The notes under the pieces are model-generated. The model was given only the letters and a program-made list of their open reading frames with translations. It ran no database searches and had not been told where the DNA came from. From Prevotella aurantiaca JCM 15754 (GTDB taxonomy: Bacteria > Bacteroidota > Bacteroidia > Bacteroidales > Bacteroidaceae), in assembly GCF_000614025.1 (NCBI RefSeq), contig NZ_BAKF01000026.1, positions 1-34,921 of the forward strand: DNA of 34,921 nucleotides, written 5' to 3'. Positions within the stretch are counted from its first letter, which is position 1. Each line of letters begins with the position of its first letter. A program made the translations under genes and the position numbers. Shown in pieces: positions 6,954 to 14,770 of the stretch.

Positions 6954-9743
6954 ATGAAAAAAACTTTACTATTGTTCATGATGGCCATTTGTGCTGTCAT
7001 TTCATCCTACGCACAGACACCTAAGGATGTATTGGCTTTCCAATTAAAATCGTCTGTACCTTCAAGTACAATGCTTTATTTCGAAATTTATTCTCCTGAA
7101 GAAGAATTTTATGTAGACTGGGGAGATGGATTTAAAAAGCAATATAAAGCAGGAAGATATGCTTTTCCTAATCCCATTTACAGTACAAATCATAAGGAAG
7201 AAGTAAAAATTTACGGTACAGGCATTACTGACATTAAGTTTGATAAAGCAAAACTTTCAGAACTTAAAATCTATGACGCAACAGCACTTGCAACTTTGGA
7301 TTGTTCAAATGGAACATTAAAAGATTTGGATCTTTCTGAAGCTACAAAGCTTACCAGCTTAAATGCTTCTTATAACCAAATTACAAATATCAATCTTTCA
7401 AAATCAAGAAAGCTATCGTCATTAACTTTATCCAACAACAAGTTAACGAACATAAACCTTTCAAACTGTTGGGTCTTAACAGAACTTTCTTTAGACGATA
7501 ATAATCTTACTGGAGTATTTGCACCTGAAGCAAAAAACTTAAGTATTCTATCTGTAAGCAATAATCAAATTACTTCTTTAGATTTTTCTAAATCTAATCT
7601 CCTTACAAGCGTTTCGGCGAGAAACAATCAGATTGTAACTGCAAATCTTGAAGGACTTAAGGAACTTTACCAATTTGATGTGGTAGGAAACAAACTTACA
7701 GAAATTAAGTTTGTAAATATGCCACATCTTCAGAATGTAACACTTGGAAAGAATGAACTTACTAAGGTTTCTTTCGAGAATTGTCCATCTGTAATGGCAT
7801 TATCTGTAAACAATAACCAGCTTACAAATATTGATATATCAGGACTAACTAATCTTACTTCTCTTACAATAGATTACAACAAACTGACTACTCTTGACTT
7901 AAAGGGTCTTTCAAAGATTGGCTCTATTGAGTGCCAATATAATGAACTTACAACACTTGACCTTACAGACCTTGCTGTATTAAAAGACTTGAGAGCTTAC
8001 AACAATAAGCTAACTACGCTTAATCTTCCAGAAAATTCTGAAAAGATGTATGCATGCCACATTCAGCACAATCAAATTCCTGTTGCTGAAATGAACAAGA
8101 TTATCAAGAAACTTCCAAATGTAACTGATGTTTATGTGCTGGATTTTGAGAAATCTTGGAAAAAGAACTTAAAAGTTGAAGGCAATCCAAATGTAGAAAC
8201 TTCTAATCTTAAAGAGGCTATAACTAAAGGTTGGATATTAGATGTTGAACCAGCAAATGCAAAAGCTCGCTTCGTAATGAAAATTGCTGGAGAAGCTGGA
8301 ACTGCTGTTTCTTTAAAAGTTGCTGGTGTAGAAGACAAACTTTCTTTTATTATTGGTGATGGCGAAGCAAAGGAATATTCTGTTTCAACTGACATTACAA
8401 AGCTTACTCCTATTAGCATCAATACAACTGCTAAGGACCAGTTTATCGTTATAGAAGGTAATCTTCTCGGAATTAACTGTAAGGGTAACAAAATTTCTAC
8501 TATCGACTGCGCTTCTTCTGACAAGTTGATTCTTCTTGATTGTTCAGAAAACATGCTCGGCCAATTAGACCTTTCTAGTCTTAAGAGTGCAAAGTATATC
8601 TATCTCATAAACAATAAGATTACGAACCTTATCGTTGGTGAACTTCCTCGCCTTGAAGAATTAAATGTTTCTTTCAATGGATTGAATTCTATTAACTTAA
8701 CAAAACTTTCTGAACTGAAAGCACTATCTGTTGACAATAACAATATTGTCAATCTCGTAGTAGAACAAAACGCTAAGCTTGAAAAACTTTATTGTAAGAA
8801 GAATAAAATTCAAACTTTGAACGTTACAACACTACTTGATCTGAAGGAACTTAGTGCTTCTCACAATAGAATGGGAGTCATCGATCTTTCAAAAAATACA
8901 AAACTTGAAGAGCTCGATTTGAAAGACAACTCAATAAAAAATTTAGATCTTACCCATAATATATTGTTGGAAGAAATAAACGTTAGCGAGAATAAACTAT
9001 TGACACTCAACGTTTCTAAGTGTACTGAGTTAACAGAATTATATTGTAACACAAATGCACTTACTAATCTTGAATTATCTGCAAACAAGAAACTAAATTC
9101 ATTGAGTTGTGGAGACAACAAACTTACAACGCTTAACGTTGAAGGTTTCCAAGAATTAGAAAGTTTGGCTGCAATGTTCAACGAACTTACTTCTATAAAT
9201 GTAAAGAATTGTGCTAAGTTAGAAGGAATCTCACTCAATCATAATCAACTGAACAATATCGACTTTACAGGCTGTAAGGAACTTCGCATGGTTGATATTG
9301 CTATCAACAAGTTCACTGTTGATAATGCACTCAAAATGATTGGTTCTCTCCCAGAAGCAACTTCTGACAAGAAGGGCTATGTTATTTATTGGGACAAGGA
9401 AAATTTCCCAAATGATGAGGAAGAAAATGTTTACGATTTATCGCTTAGCAACAAGGCTGAAATGAAATATTGGGTAATTTCGAACGGTGAAAATACACCG
9501 CTTGATATCGAACAACTTGCAATTGACAGCAATGCTAATTCATTCGTTACACTTACTTCTGAAAAAGTCATATTCAACGGAGAATATACCGATGCTCAAA
9601 TCATTTCAACAAGTGGTCAGTTAATAACAAGACTTTATGGTGAAAGAGAGTTTAATGTAGCACAACTTGCAAATGGCATCTATATTATAAAGGTAAACAT
9701 CAATGGTAAGGTAGCTGTAGCAAAGTTTGTAGTTAAACGATAA
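6954..9743 (+). CDS. Secreted leucine-rich-repeat protein with T9SS sorting domain
   Basis: I place the start at 6954 (929 residues). A standard signal peptide (MKKTLLLFMMAICAVISSYAQ) begins there and a -7 box lies just upstream. The longer in-frame ATG at 6858 would bury this signal peptide. The protein has two large repeats of about 410 residues. Each starts with a WGDG/IGDG-containing PKD-like region (around 41-90 and 440-505). It continues with 21-residue leucine-rich repeats of internalin type (LxxLxLxxNxLTxLDLS), at about 112-375 and 505-785. It closes with a short cap containing NKIIKKLP or ALKMIGSLP. A T9SS type A sorting domain (about 855-929, ending AKFVVKR) closes the protein. The likely role is adhesion or protein binding at the cell surface, by analogy with other LRR surface proteins. 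The ligand is unknown. It is divergent from the 1892-aa T9SS gene. Confidence 0.92.
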   Translation: MKKTLLLFMMAICAVISSYAQTPKDVLAFQLKSSVPSSTMLYFEIYSPEEEFYVDWGDGFKKQYKAGRYAFPNPIYSTNHKEEVKIYGTGITDIKFDKAKLSELKIYDATALATLDCSNGTLKDLDLSEATKLTSLNASYNQITNINLSKSRKLSSLTLSNNKLTNINLSNCWVLTELSLDDNNLTGVFAPEAKNLSILSVSNNQITSLDFSKSNLLTSVSARNNQIVTANLEGLKELYQFDVVGNKLTEIKFVNMPHLQNVTLGKNELTKVSFENCPSVMALSVNNNQLTNIDISGLTNLTSLTIDYNKLTTLDLKGLSKIGSIECQYNELTTLDLTDLAVLKDLRAYNNKLTTLNLPENSEKMYACHIQHNQIPVAEMNKIIKKLPNVTDVYVLDFEKSWKKNLKVEGNPNVETSNLKEAITKGWILDVEPANAKARFVMKIAGEAGTAVSLKVAGVEDKLSFIIGDGEAKEYSVSTDITKLTPISINTTAKDQFIVIEGNLLGINCKGNKISTIDCASSDKLILLDCSENMLGQLDLSSLKSAKYIYLINNKITNLIVGELPRLEELNVSFNGLNSINLTKLSELKALSVDNNNIVNLVVEQNAKLEKLYCKKNKIQTLNVTTLLDLKELSASHNRMGVIDLSKNTKLEELDLKDNSIKNLDLTHNILLEEINVSENKLLTLNVSKCTELTELYCNTNALTNLELSANKKLNSLSCGDNKLTTLNVEGFQELESLAAMFNELTSINVKNCAKLEGISLNHNQLNNIDFTGCKELRMVDIAINKFTVDNALKMIGSLPEATSDKKGYVIYWDKENFPNDEEENVYDLSLSNKAEMKYWVISNGENTPLDIEQLAIDSNANSFVTLTSEKVIFNGEYTDAQIISTSGQLITRLYGEREFNVAQLANGIYIIKVNINGKVAVAKFVVKR

Positions 9744-9777
9744 TACGCAATATAAGGATTAAAGAAATATTCATTTA

Positions 9778-9813
9778 AAGGCTGGGTCAGGTAATGCTGA
9801 CTCAGCTTTTTTC
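9778..9813 (+). terminator. Rho-independent terminator of the LRR gene
   Basis: Arms GCTGGGTCA (9781-9789) and TGACTCAGC (9798-9806) pair with one G-T wobble, followed by TTTTTT. The stop codon of the LRR gene lies 37 bp upstream of the stem. Confidence 0.88.
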
Positions 9814-9959
9814 TTATCTTAAACTCTGTAATGGGGTAATTATCATCAACAGTATATAGGCATCATATATTCTGTTTACTACATTCAGAGATTGCTTAAA
9901 TAGACGTTGTTTTAGCGCTATTAAAATATAGAAAAAATATTATTATAATCCATCGAAAT

Positions 9960-10011
9960 TATAATTATAAATTTGAAATCTATAATTATATTTTTTAATT
10001 TTATAATTATA
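9960..10011. repeat. Three phased TATAATTATA palindromes
   Basis: The 10-bp palindrome TATAATTATA occurs at 9960-9969, 9981-9990 and 10002-10011, with an exact 21-bp period. It lies in the gap between two convergent genes (9744-10166). A TAAATTTG sequence at 9968-9975 resembles a + strand -7 box, so an unannotated transcript ending at 10138 is possible but unproven. Confidence 0.65.
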
Positions 10012-10103
10012 ATTTTTCAAGCTACCTTTTTCAACTTAGCTTACATACTATAAAGTATAAGAATTTAATTCTCCTACCCTATTCATATATTAGCTCAGAG
10101 CAT

Positions 10104-10138
10104 AAAAAACTCTGCGCAATCTATGCACAGAGTTTTTT
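10104..10138. terminator. Bidirectional terminator, mainly for aspA
   Basis: Arms AAAAAACTCTG (10104-10114) and CAGAGTTTTTT (10128-10138) are perfectly complementary. T tracts are available on both strands. It lies 28 bp past the aspA stop codon. Confidence 0.88.
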
Positions 10139-10166
10139 TATTTATATGTATAATAAGGATTTTGCC

Positions 10167-11591
10167 TTACTTTACTTTCTCTTCAGAATCAAGCATGTGC
10201 TCTGGAGAAAGAATCTTGTCGAGTTGTTCTTTGGTAAGAACACCTTCTTCGAGTACGAGGTCGTAAACAGAACCACCAGTTTCAAGTGCTTTCTTTGCAA
10301 TTTTTGTACTGTTCTTGTAACCAATATATGGGTTAAGAGCTGTTACGATACCAATTGAGTTCTTTACAGTAGCTGCATTATGCTCACTGTTTACAGTAAT
10401 ACCATCGATACATTTTTCACGAAGAGTATCGAAAGCCTCACCCATCCATGTAATATCTTCTACCAAGCACTGCATGATTATAGGTTCCATAACGTTCAAC
10501 TGCAACTGGCCAGCTTCTGCTGCGAGCATTACAGTTGTATCGTTACCAATTACCTTGAAGCATGTTTGGTTAGTAATTTCTGGGATAACAGGGTTTACCT
10601 TACCTGGCATGATACTTGAACCTGGTGCCATTGGAGGAAGGTTTATTTCATGAAGACCACAACGAGGACCAGAAGCCATAAGACGAAGGTCGTTGCAAAT
10701 CTTAGAAAGTTTAATAGCCAAACGCTTCATTGCACCACTATATTGTACAAGGTCTGTGGTATCAGGAGTAGCAGCAACGAGATCTTCGCTTGCTTTGAAT
10801 GCCATTCCTGTAAATTCGCTCAACTTCTTAGCACAGATTTCTGGGAAGCCAGGAGCAGCATTCAAACCTGTACCAATAGCTGTACCACCCATGTTTATTT
10901 CGAGGAACATTTCTGCACTCTTATTCAAATTAGCAATTTCAACTTCGAGCAAATTAGCAAAGGCATTAAATTCCTGACCGCTTGTCATAGGAACTGCATC
11001 TTGAAGCTGTGTACGACCCATCTTAATGTCGTGCTTGAATTCTTCTGCCTTATTACGGAAAGAAGCAACAAGCTTTGCCAACTTCTCTACCAATGTCTTG
11101 TTCATACGAATCAATGCCACGTGGATTGCTGTTGGATATGCATCGTTTGTAGACTGTCCGCAGTTAGCATGGTCGTTAGGAGCACAATATTTGTGTTCAC
11201 CTTTCTGATGACCGAGTATTTCGCATGCACGATTAGCGATAACTTCGTTAGCATTCATATTTACTGATGTACCAGCACCACCTTGTACCATATCGGTTAC
11301 AAAGTCTTCGTGGAACTTACCATCAATAATTTCGCGACATGCTTGTGCCATTGCATCGCAGATTTCGTCGTTGATTTCACCTAATTCACGGTTGGTTTCA
11401 ACAGCAGCCAACTTAACATAAGCCATTGCGATAACGTAATCTGGGTAGTCGCACATTCTTTTTCCAGAAATGTGGTAGTTGTTTACTGCACGCTGTGTTT
11501 GTACACCGTAGTATGCGTTAGCTGGTACTTGAAGTTCGCCTAAGAGATCGCTCTCAATACGGAATTCCTTGTTGTTTGTCTCGTTTGCCAT
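10167..11591 (-). CDS. aspA: Aspartate ammonia-lyase (aspartase)
   Basis: A cytoplasmic enzyme that reversibly converts L-aspartate to fumarate plus ammonia. The 474-residue length is normal for the aspartase/fumarase superfamily. The signature GSSIMPGKVNP is at 324-334, with the catalytic serine in that loop. Two segments favour aspartase over class II fumarase: GTSVNMNANEV near 107 (fumarase usually has GTQ) and GQSTNDAYPT near 145 (fumarase usually has QSSNDxFPT). The gene is the last on the - strand after the porin, asparaginase and Dcu exchanger, which fits a pathway feeding fumarate respiration. A gap of about 680 bp with a strong terminator separates it from the porin, so it probably has its own promoter. 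Confidence 0.93.
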   Translation of the reverse strand: MANETNNKEFRIESDLLGELQVPANAYYGVQTQRAVNNYHISGKRMCDYPDYVIAMAYVKLAAVETNRELGEINDEICDAMAQACREIIDGKFHEDFVTDMVQGGAGTSVNMNANEVIANRACEILGHQKGEHKYCAPNDHANCGQSTNDAYPTAIHVALIRMNKTLVEKLAKLVASFRNKAEEFKHDIKMGRTQLQDAVPMTSGQEFNAFANLLEVEIANLNKSAEMFLEINMGGTAIGTGLNAAPGFPEICAKKLSEFTGMAFKASEDLVAATPDTTDLVQYSGAMKRLAIKLSKICNDLRLMASGPRCGLHEINLPPMAPGSSIMPGKVNPVIPEITNQTCFKVIGNDTTVMLAAEAGQLQLNVMEPIIMQCLVEDITWMGEAFDTLREKCIDGITVNSEHNAATVKNSIGIVTALNPYIGYKNSTKIAKKALETGGSVYDLVLEEGVLTKEQLDKILSPEHMLDSEEKVK

Positions 11592-11822
11592 GATAATGCA
11601 AATTTTTATAAATTAGATATTGTGTTTAAGTTCGTTGTTAATAGGATGGTTTTATTTTCGTAAATATGATAATGTAGCGTAAATCTTTTGTAGTTTCTCA
11701 AGTTTTGCATCTTTATAGTATTTACATTGTGTTTTCAACTCTTTGGCACAGCTCTTTTTATAAACAGAATAGTGTCAATAAGAAGTTGTCTGCAATCCTT
11801 TCTACCATCTCTACTTTACATT

Positions 11823-11831
11823 GCAAATGTA
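11823..11831 (-). promoter_or_regulatory. Candidate -7 box for aspA
   Basis: TACATTTGC (11831 down to 11823) matches TAnnTTTGC and is identical to the box before the Dcu gene. No clear -33 TTG is seen, and the leader would be about 225 nt. The call is tentative. Confidence 0.35.
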
Positions 11832-11990
11832 GCAAATTATTAGCTGGTAGGGGCAGTTTTAGTAGGAAACATTTTAAAGTTAGCAATATTTAACAAACAT
11901 TACAAAACTCACAAAGCCAGCATTTTGCATGCTCATTCAGACGTCTTCAAAACGAATTGTTCCATTTCTATAAAAAGAAACTTTATTAGT

Positions 11991-12052
11991 GAAACACAAA
12001 CGTTATATTACTTAACTTTATGTTAGTGTTTCGTCGTATATCATAAAGTTAA
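11991..12052. repeat. Interleaved inverted repeats in the aspA-porin gap
   Basis: TTAACTTTATG (12012-12022) is perfectly complementary to CATAAAGTTAA (12042-12052). GAAACAC (11991-11997) is complementary to GTGTTTC (12026-12032). The two arm pairs interleave. Beyond this pair, the -7 box and the porin terminator, I see nothing coding in 11592-12272. Confidence 0.5.
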
Positions 12053-12161
12053 AATTGCACATATAGAATAGGAAATACAACCATTTTGAAAGCAACCGCA
12101 ATTCTTTGATATTTAGTATTGGAATTACATTTTTAGATGACTGAGAAAATAGAAATAACGG

Positions 12162-12207
12162 AAAGCGTCCTATCAGAACTCAAGAAGCGAGTTTGATAGG
12201 ACGCTTT
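12162..12207 (-). terminator. Strong hairpin after the porin gene
   Basis: A 14-bp arm AAAGCGTCCTATCA (12162-12175) pairs with TGATAGGACGCTTT (12194-12207). An inner AACTC/GAGTT pair (12177-12181 and 12189-12193) leaves a 7-nt loop. On the - strand it is followed by a T-rich stretch rather than a pure T run. It lies 65 bp past the porin stop. Confidence 0.75.
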
Positions 12208-12215
12208 AGTTTACT

Positions 12216-12269
12216 ATAAGTTTAAGGTTTCGGATTCTAATCCGACATTCTTTTACCTTTAAACTTTAT
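12216..12269. repeat. Nested inverted repeats beside the porin stop codon
   Basis: Outer arms (12216-12228 and 12255-12269) share AGTTTAA plus a terminal GGT/ACC with small bulges. Inside them TCGGATT (12230-12236) and AATCCGA (12239-12245) form a second dyad. The structure starts 4 bp past the porin stop and would fold the 3' end of its transcript. Confidence 0.45.
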
Positions 12270-12272
12270 GCT

Positions 12273-13475
12273 TTAGTAAGCTTTAATTCTATACATAAAT
12301 CCAAGTTCTATACGATTTGTATTGTAGTCTTGCAAACCTGATGCCTTGCTATAATCGAACTTACGACCAACGTAAGCCAAGAATACACGGAAGTCTTGAC
12401 TCTTAACAGGATAATATTCTATGCTTCCAATATAACCGAAGCTCTTTCGGTAGTTCTTTAGTTGTGCCACTTTTGTAACACTTGCTGTTTCGTACATACC
12501 TTTCACCATGAGATTCCATTTTGGAGCAAATTGCCAATTCAGTTTAGTAATAAACGAATTGTAATGAACATCGCTAAAGTATGATTCTCCTGCATATGAA
12601 GGAACTGCTGTTATTTCGCTTGAAGCAATCTTCAGACGATCTAAACCATCAAATGCTCCCATATAATCAAGATACCATTGCAATTTAGGAAGATTCAATT
12701 GTTGTCCTAAAATCAACATACGAGAGTATTTATGTTTGGCTTGTGTCTGAATACCCCATGACCAACGTGTAAGTAATTTATCACCGAAAAAACTTCCGTT
12801 CCAGTTTGCAATGTAAGTAAGCGGATTTTTAGAAGCTTCCAAAGCGCGTGTTCCATTCTTTTCTAAAGACACAGGAGCACTTCCGTACTCGGTTGCGAAC
12901 TTATTATTGTTCGCATTGCTTATTTCGAAAGCAAATTCTTGTGTTGGAACTGGTTTTAAACTTACTGTTACACCTGCCATAAAGTTATCCATGTTATCAA
13001 CCATATCTGAATATTGATAGATAACCATTGGGTTTTCATCGAATTCAAATCCACCCCAAATCTGACACATCTTACCTGCTTCAATTTTCAACTTATCGCA
13101 AAACTTGTAGCCAACCATCATAATATCGGTAGCTTTGGCAAAGTTATCCTCGTTTTGAGCACCATTGGCTTTGTTCAAACGATGGCGGAAACGATAGTAA
13201 AGTTTATCGGTTAGATTGCCTTTAATTTCGATACGCAACTGCTTATTGGCAAATTTTGTTCCCCAATCTTTATTGGCATCTTGCGAAACTTGTCCAGAAG
13301 CAGCATAGTTGAAATAAACATTGAACATGTCGTTATGTTTCTTCAACTTTGCAATCTCTTCAGAAAGCGACTTAAAATCACCATCGCCTGCACCATAACC
13401 ATGGTTATCCTGTGCCATACCACTTGTTGCAACAGCTAACAATGCGCCTAAAAGTAAAGTATGTTTCATTATCAT
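12273..13475 (-). CDS. Outer-membrane porin (phosphate-selective-porin-like)
   Basis: The protein has 400 residues with a signal peptide (TLLLGALLAVATSGMAQ). It continues with a charged helix-like segment and then regularly alternating, aromatic-rich strands typical of a beta-barrel (KLYYRFRHRLN, WNLMVKGMYETA, RIELGFMYRIKAY). The C terminus ends in an aromatic residue, as usual for outer-membrane barrels. It resembles the Bacteroidota porins related to OprO/OprP. The substrate cannot be read from sequence. Its position 92 bp behind the asparaginase gene suggests that it passes asparagine, aspartate or another dicarboxylate across the outer membrane. The start at 13475 gives MIMKHT. The second Met, at 13469, is equally plausible. 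Confidence 0.82.
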   Translation of the reverse strand: MIMKHTLLLGALLAVATSGMAQDNHGYGAGDGDFKSLSEEIAKLKKHNDMFNVYFNYAASGQVSQDANKDWGTKFANKQLRIEIKGNLTDKLYYRFRHRLNKANGAQNEDNFAKATDIMMVGYKFCDKLKIEAGKMCQIWGGFEFDENPMVIYQYSDMVDNMDNFMAGVTVSLKPVPTQEFAFEISNANNNKFATEYGSAPVSLEKNGTRALEASKNPLTYIANWNGSFFGDKLLTRWSWGIQTQAKHKYSRMLILGQQLNLPKLQWYLDYMGAFDGLDRLKIASSEITAVPSYAGESYFSDVHYNSFITKLNWQFAPKWNLMVKGMYETASVTKVAQLKNYRKSFGYIGSIEYYPVKSQDFRVFLAYVGRKFDYSKASGLQDYNTNRIELGFMYRIKAY

Positions 13476-13514
13476 TTGTTTTTATGTTGTAAATAAAAGA
13501 ATAGTTTAGTTATC

Positions 13515-13548
13515 GTAAAGGAGCAAAACAAAAATATTACTCCTTTAC
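13515..13548 (-). repeat. Intercistronic inverted repeat between asparaginase and porin
   Basis: GTAAAGGAG (13515-13523) and CTCCTTTAC (13540-13548) are perfectly complementary across a 16-nt A/T-rich loop. It begins 20 bp after the asparaginase stop. No T run follows it, so it may serve mRNA processing or stability rather than termination. Confidence 0.5.
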
Positions 13549-13567
13549 AATGTTATGAGAACAGTGA

Positions 13568-14623
13568 TTAGTACTCAGCGAAATATTGCTGAATCTTCTG
13601 CCAATCTTTTGTTTTAGTCAAAGCAAGCATCAAAAGTACACGAGCCTTTTGTGGGTTAAGGTTCAAAGATGCAATAAAATGATATTTGGCATCGTCTACC
13701 TCACCATTAAGATTGGTAGGACCAAATGGAACACGACTTGAACGTACTACATTGATACCATTAGCAACAGCCTTTAAAGCAACATCGAATACATCTTTAT
13801 AGAAGTTTCCATCGCCTACACCTGCTAAAACGATACCATCATACTTAGCATCTACAAATGCTTTCATAGGAAGTGCAGAGCAGTTAGCGTAACCATAGAC
13901 GATTCCAACCTTAGGAAGCGAAGTCAAGTTCTTAACATCGAACTCTGATTGAAGACCTTGCTTTGCCATTGGCTTGTGCAAATAAACAGGCTTTCCATTG
14001 TAAACATAGCCCATTGCACCATAAATACCGCCTTTAAAAGTCGCGCAGTCTGTAGTATGAGATTTCAAAACAGACTTTGCTTCAAACAATTCATTATTCA
14101 TACAAACCATTACTCCCTGTCCTTTTGAAGATGGATCGGCTACTGCACAAATACCATTATAAAGGTTAGCGGGACCGTCTGCACTGATAGCAGTAGATGG
14201 ACGCATAGAACCAACCAATACAACTGGCTTATCAGAATGAACTGTCAATGAAAGGAAATAGGCTGTTTCTTCCATCGTATCAGTTCCGTGAGTAATCAAA
14301 ACACCATCGTAACCTTCTTCATTCAGCAATTGATTGATGCGCTTTGCTAACTTTAGCCAAACTTCATCATTCATATCCTGACTACCAATATTTACAATTT
14401 GCTCACCAGAAACAATTGCAACGTCCTTTATTTGTGGCACAGCATCTATCAATGTCTGAACTCCTACTTGACCAGCGCCATAAGCAGAACTTGTAGCTGA
14501 CGCAGAAACACCTGCAATTGTACCACCTGTTGCTAAGATACGGATTTTAGGTTTTTGTGCAAATGCGACTGTAGTCATCAACAGACTCAATGCTACTAGA
14601 AATGAAAACTTAATTTTTCCCAT
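13568..14623 (-). CDS. ansB: Type II (periplasmic) L-asparaginase
   Basis: It hydrolyses L-asparagine to L-aspartate plus ammonia. The protein has 351 residues, a normal length. A signal peptide (residues 1-22, ending TVAFAQ) indicates periplasmic location and the high-affinity type II enzyme. The catalytic threonine lies in GGTIAG (T35). The second catalytic motif, THGTDTMEET, supplies T114 and D115. SADGPANLYNG is also typical of the family. It follows the Dcu exchanger gene by 147 bp and precedes the porin. No TAnnTTTG box is visible in the 147-bp gap, so it is probably cotranscribed with the exchanger. Its product, aspartate, is the natural substrate for that exchanger and for AspA. Confidence 0.92.
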   Translation of the reverse strand: MGKIKFSFLVALSLLMTTVAFAQKPKIRILATGGTIAGVSASATSSAYGAGQVGVQTLIDAVPQIKDVAIVSGEQIVNIGSQDMNDEVWLKLAKRINQLLNEEGYDGVLITHGTDTMEETAYFLSLTVHSDKPVVLVGSMRPSTAISADGPANLYNGICAVADPSSKGQGVMVCMNNELFEAKSVLKSHTTDCATFKGGIYGAMGYVYNGKPVYLHKPMAKQGLQSEFDVKNLTSLPKVGIVYGYANCSALPMKAFVDAKYDGIVLAGVGDGNFYKDVFDVALKAVANGINVVRSSRVPFGPTNLNGEVDDAKYHFIASLNLNPQKARVLLMLALTKTKDWQKIQQYFAEY

Positions 14624-14659
14624 AATAATTGTTTTTTGATAAGTTGTTAATGTTTATTG

Positions 14660-14754
14660 TTCTTTTTACCTTAATCGTTCTTTTTTACGAATGGTATAAT
14701 TCTTTTGATTGAAAAGTATAATCCTTATAGATAAGCTGATAATTCTTTTTTACC
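14660..14754. repeat. Three TTCTTTTTTACC-like direct repeats in the exchanger-asparaginase gap
   Basis: Near-identical copies lie at 14660-14670, 14678-14689 and 14743-14754. A pair of GTATAAT repeats lies at 14695-14701 and 14716-14722. They could be regulator sites or low-complexity sequence. Confidence 0.4.
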
Positions 14755-14770
14755 GAACAATACGACCTTT

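Noticed and set aside
9744..10166. Mobile element remnant suggested by AT-rich repeats
   Set aside because: No transposase fragment, terminal inverted repeats or target duplication is visible.
10650..11267. 205-aa + strand open frame
   Set aside because: Entirely antisense to aspA, which has full-length homology. No domain is recognisable.
11705..11893. 62-aa + strand open frame in the aspA-porin gap
   Set aside because: No recognisable family, no promoter, and unusual composition. I treat the gap as non-coding.
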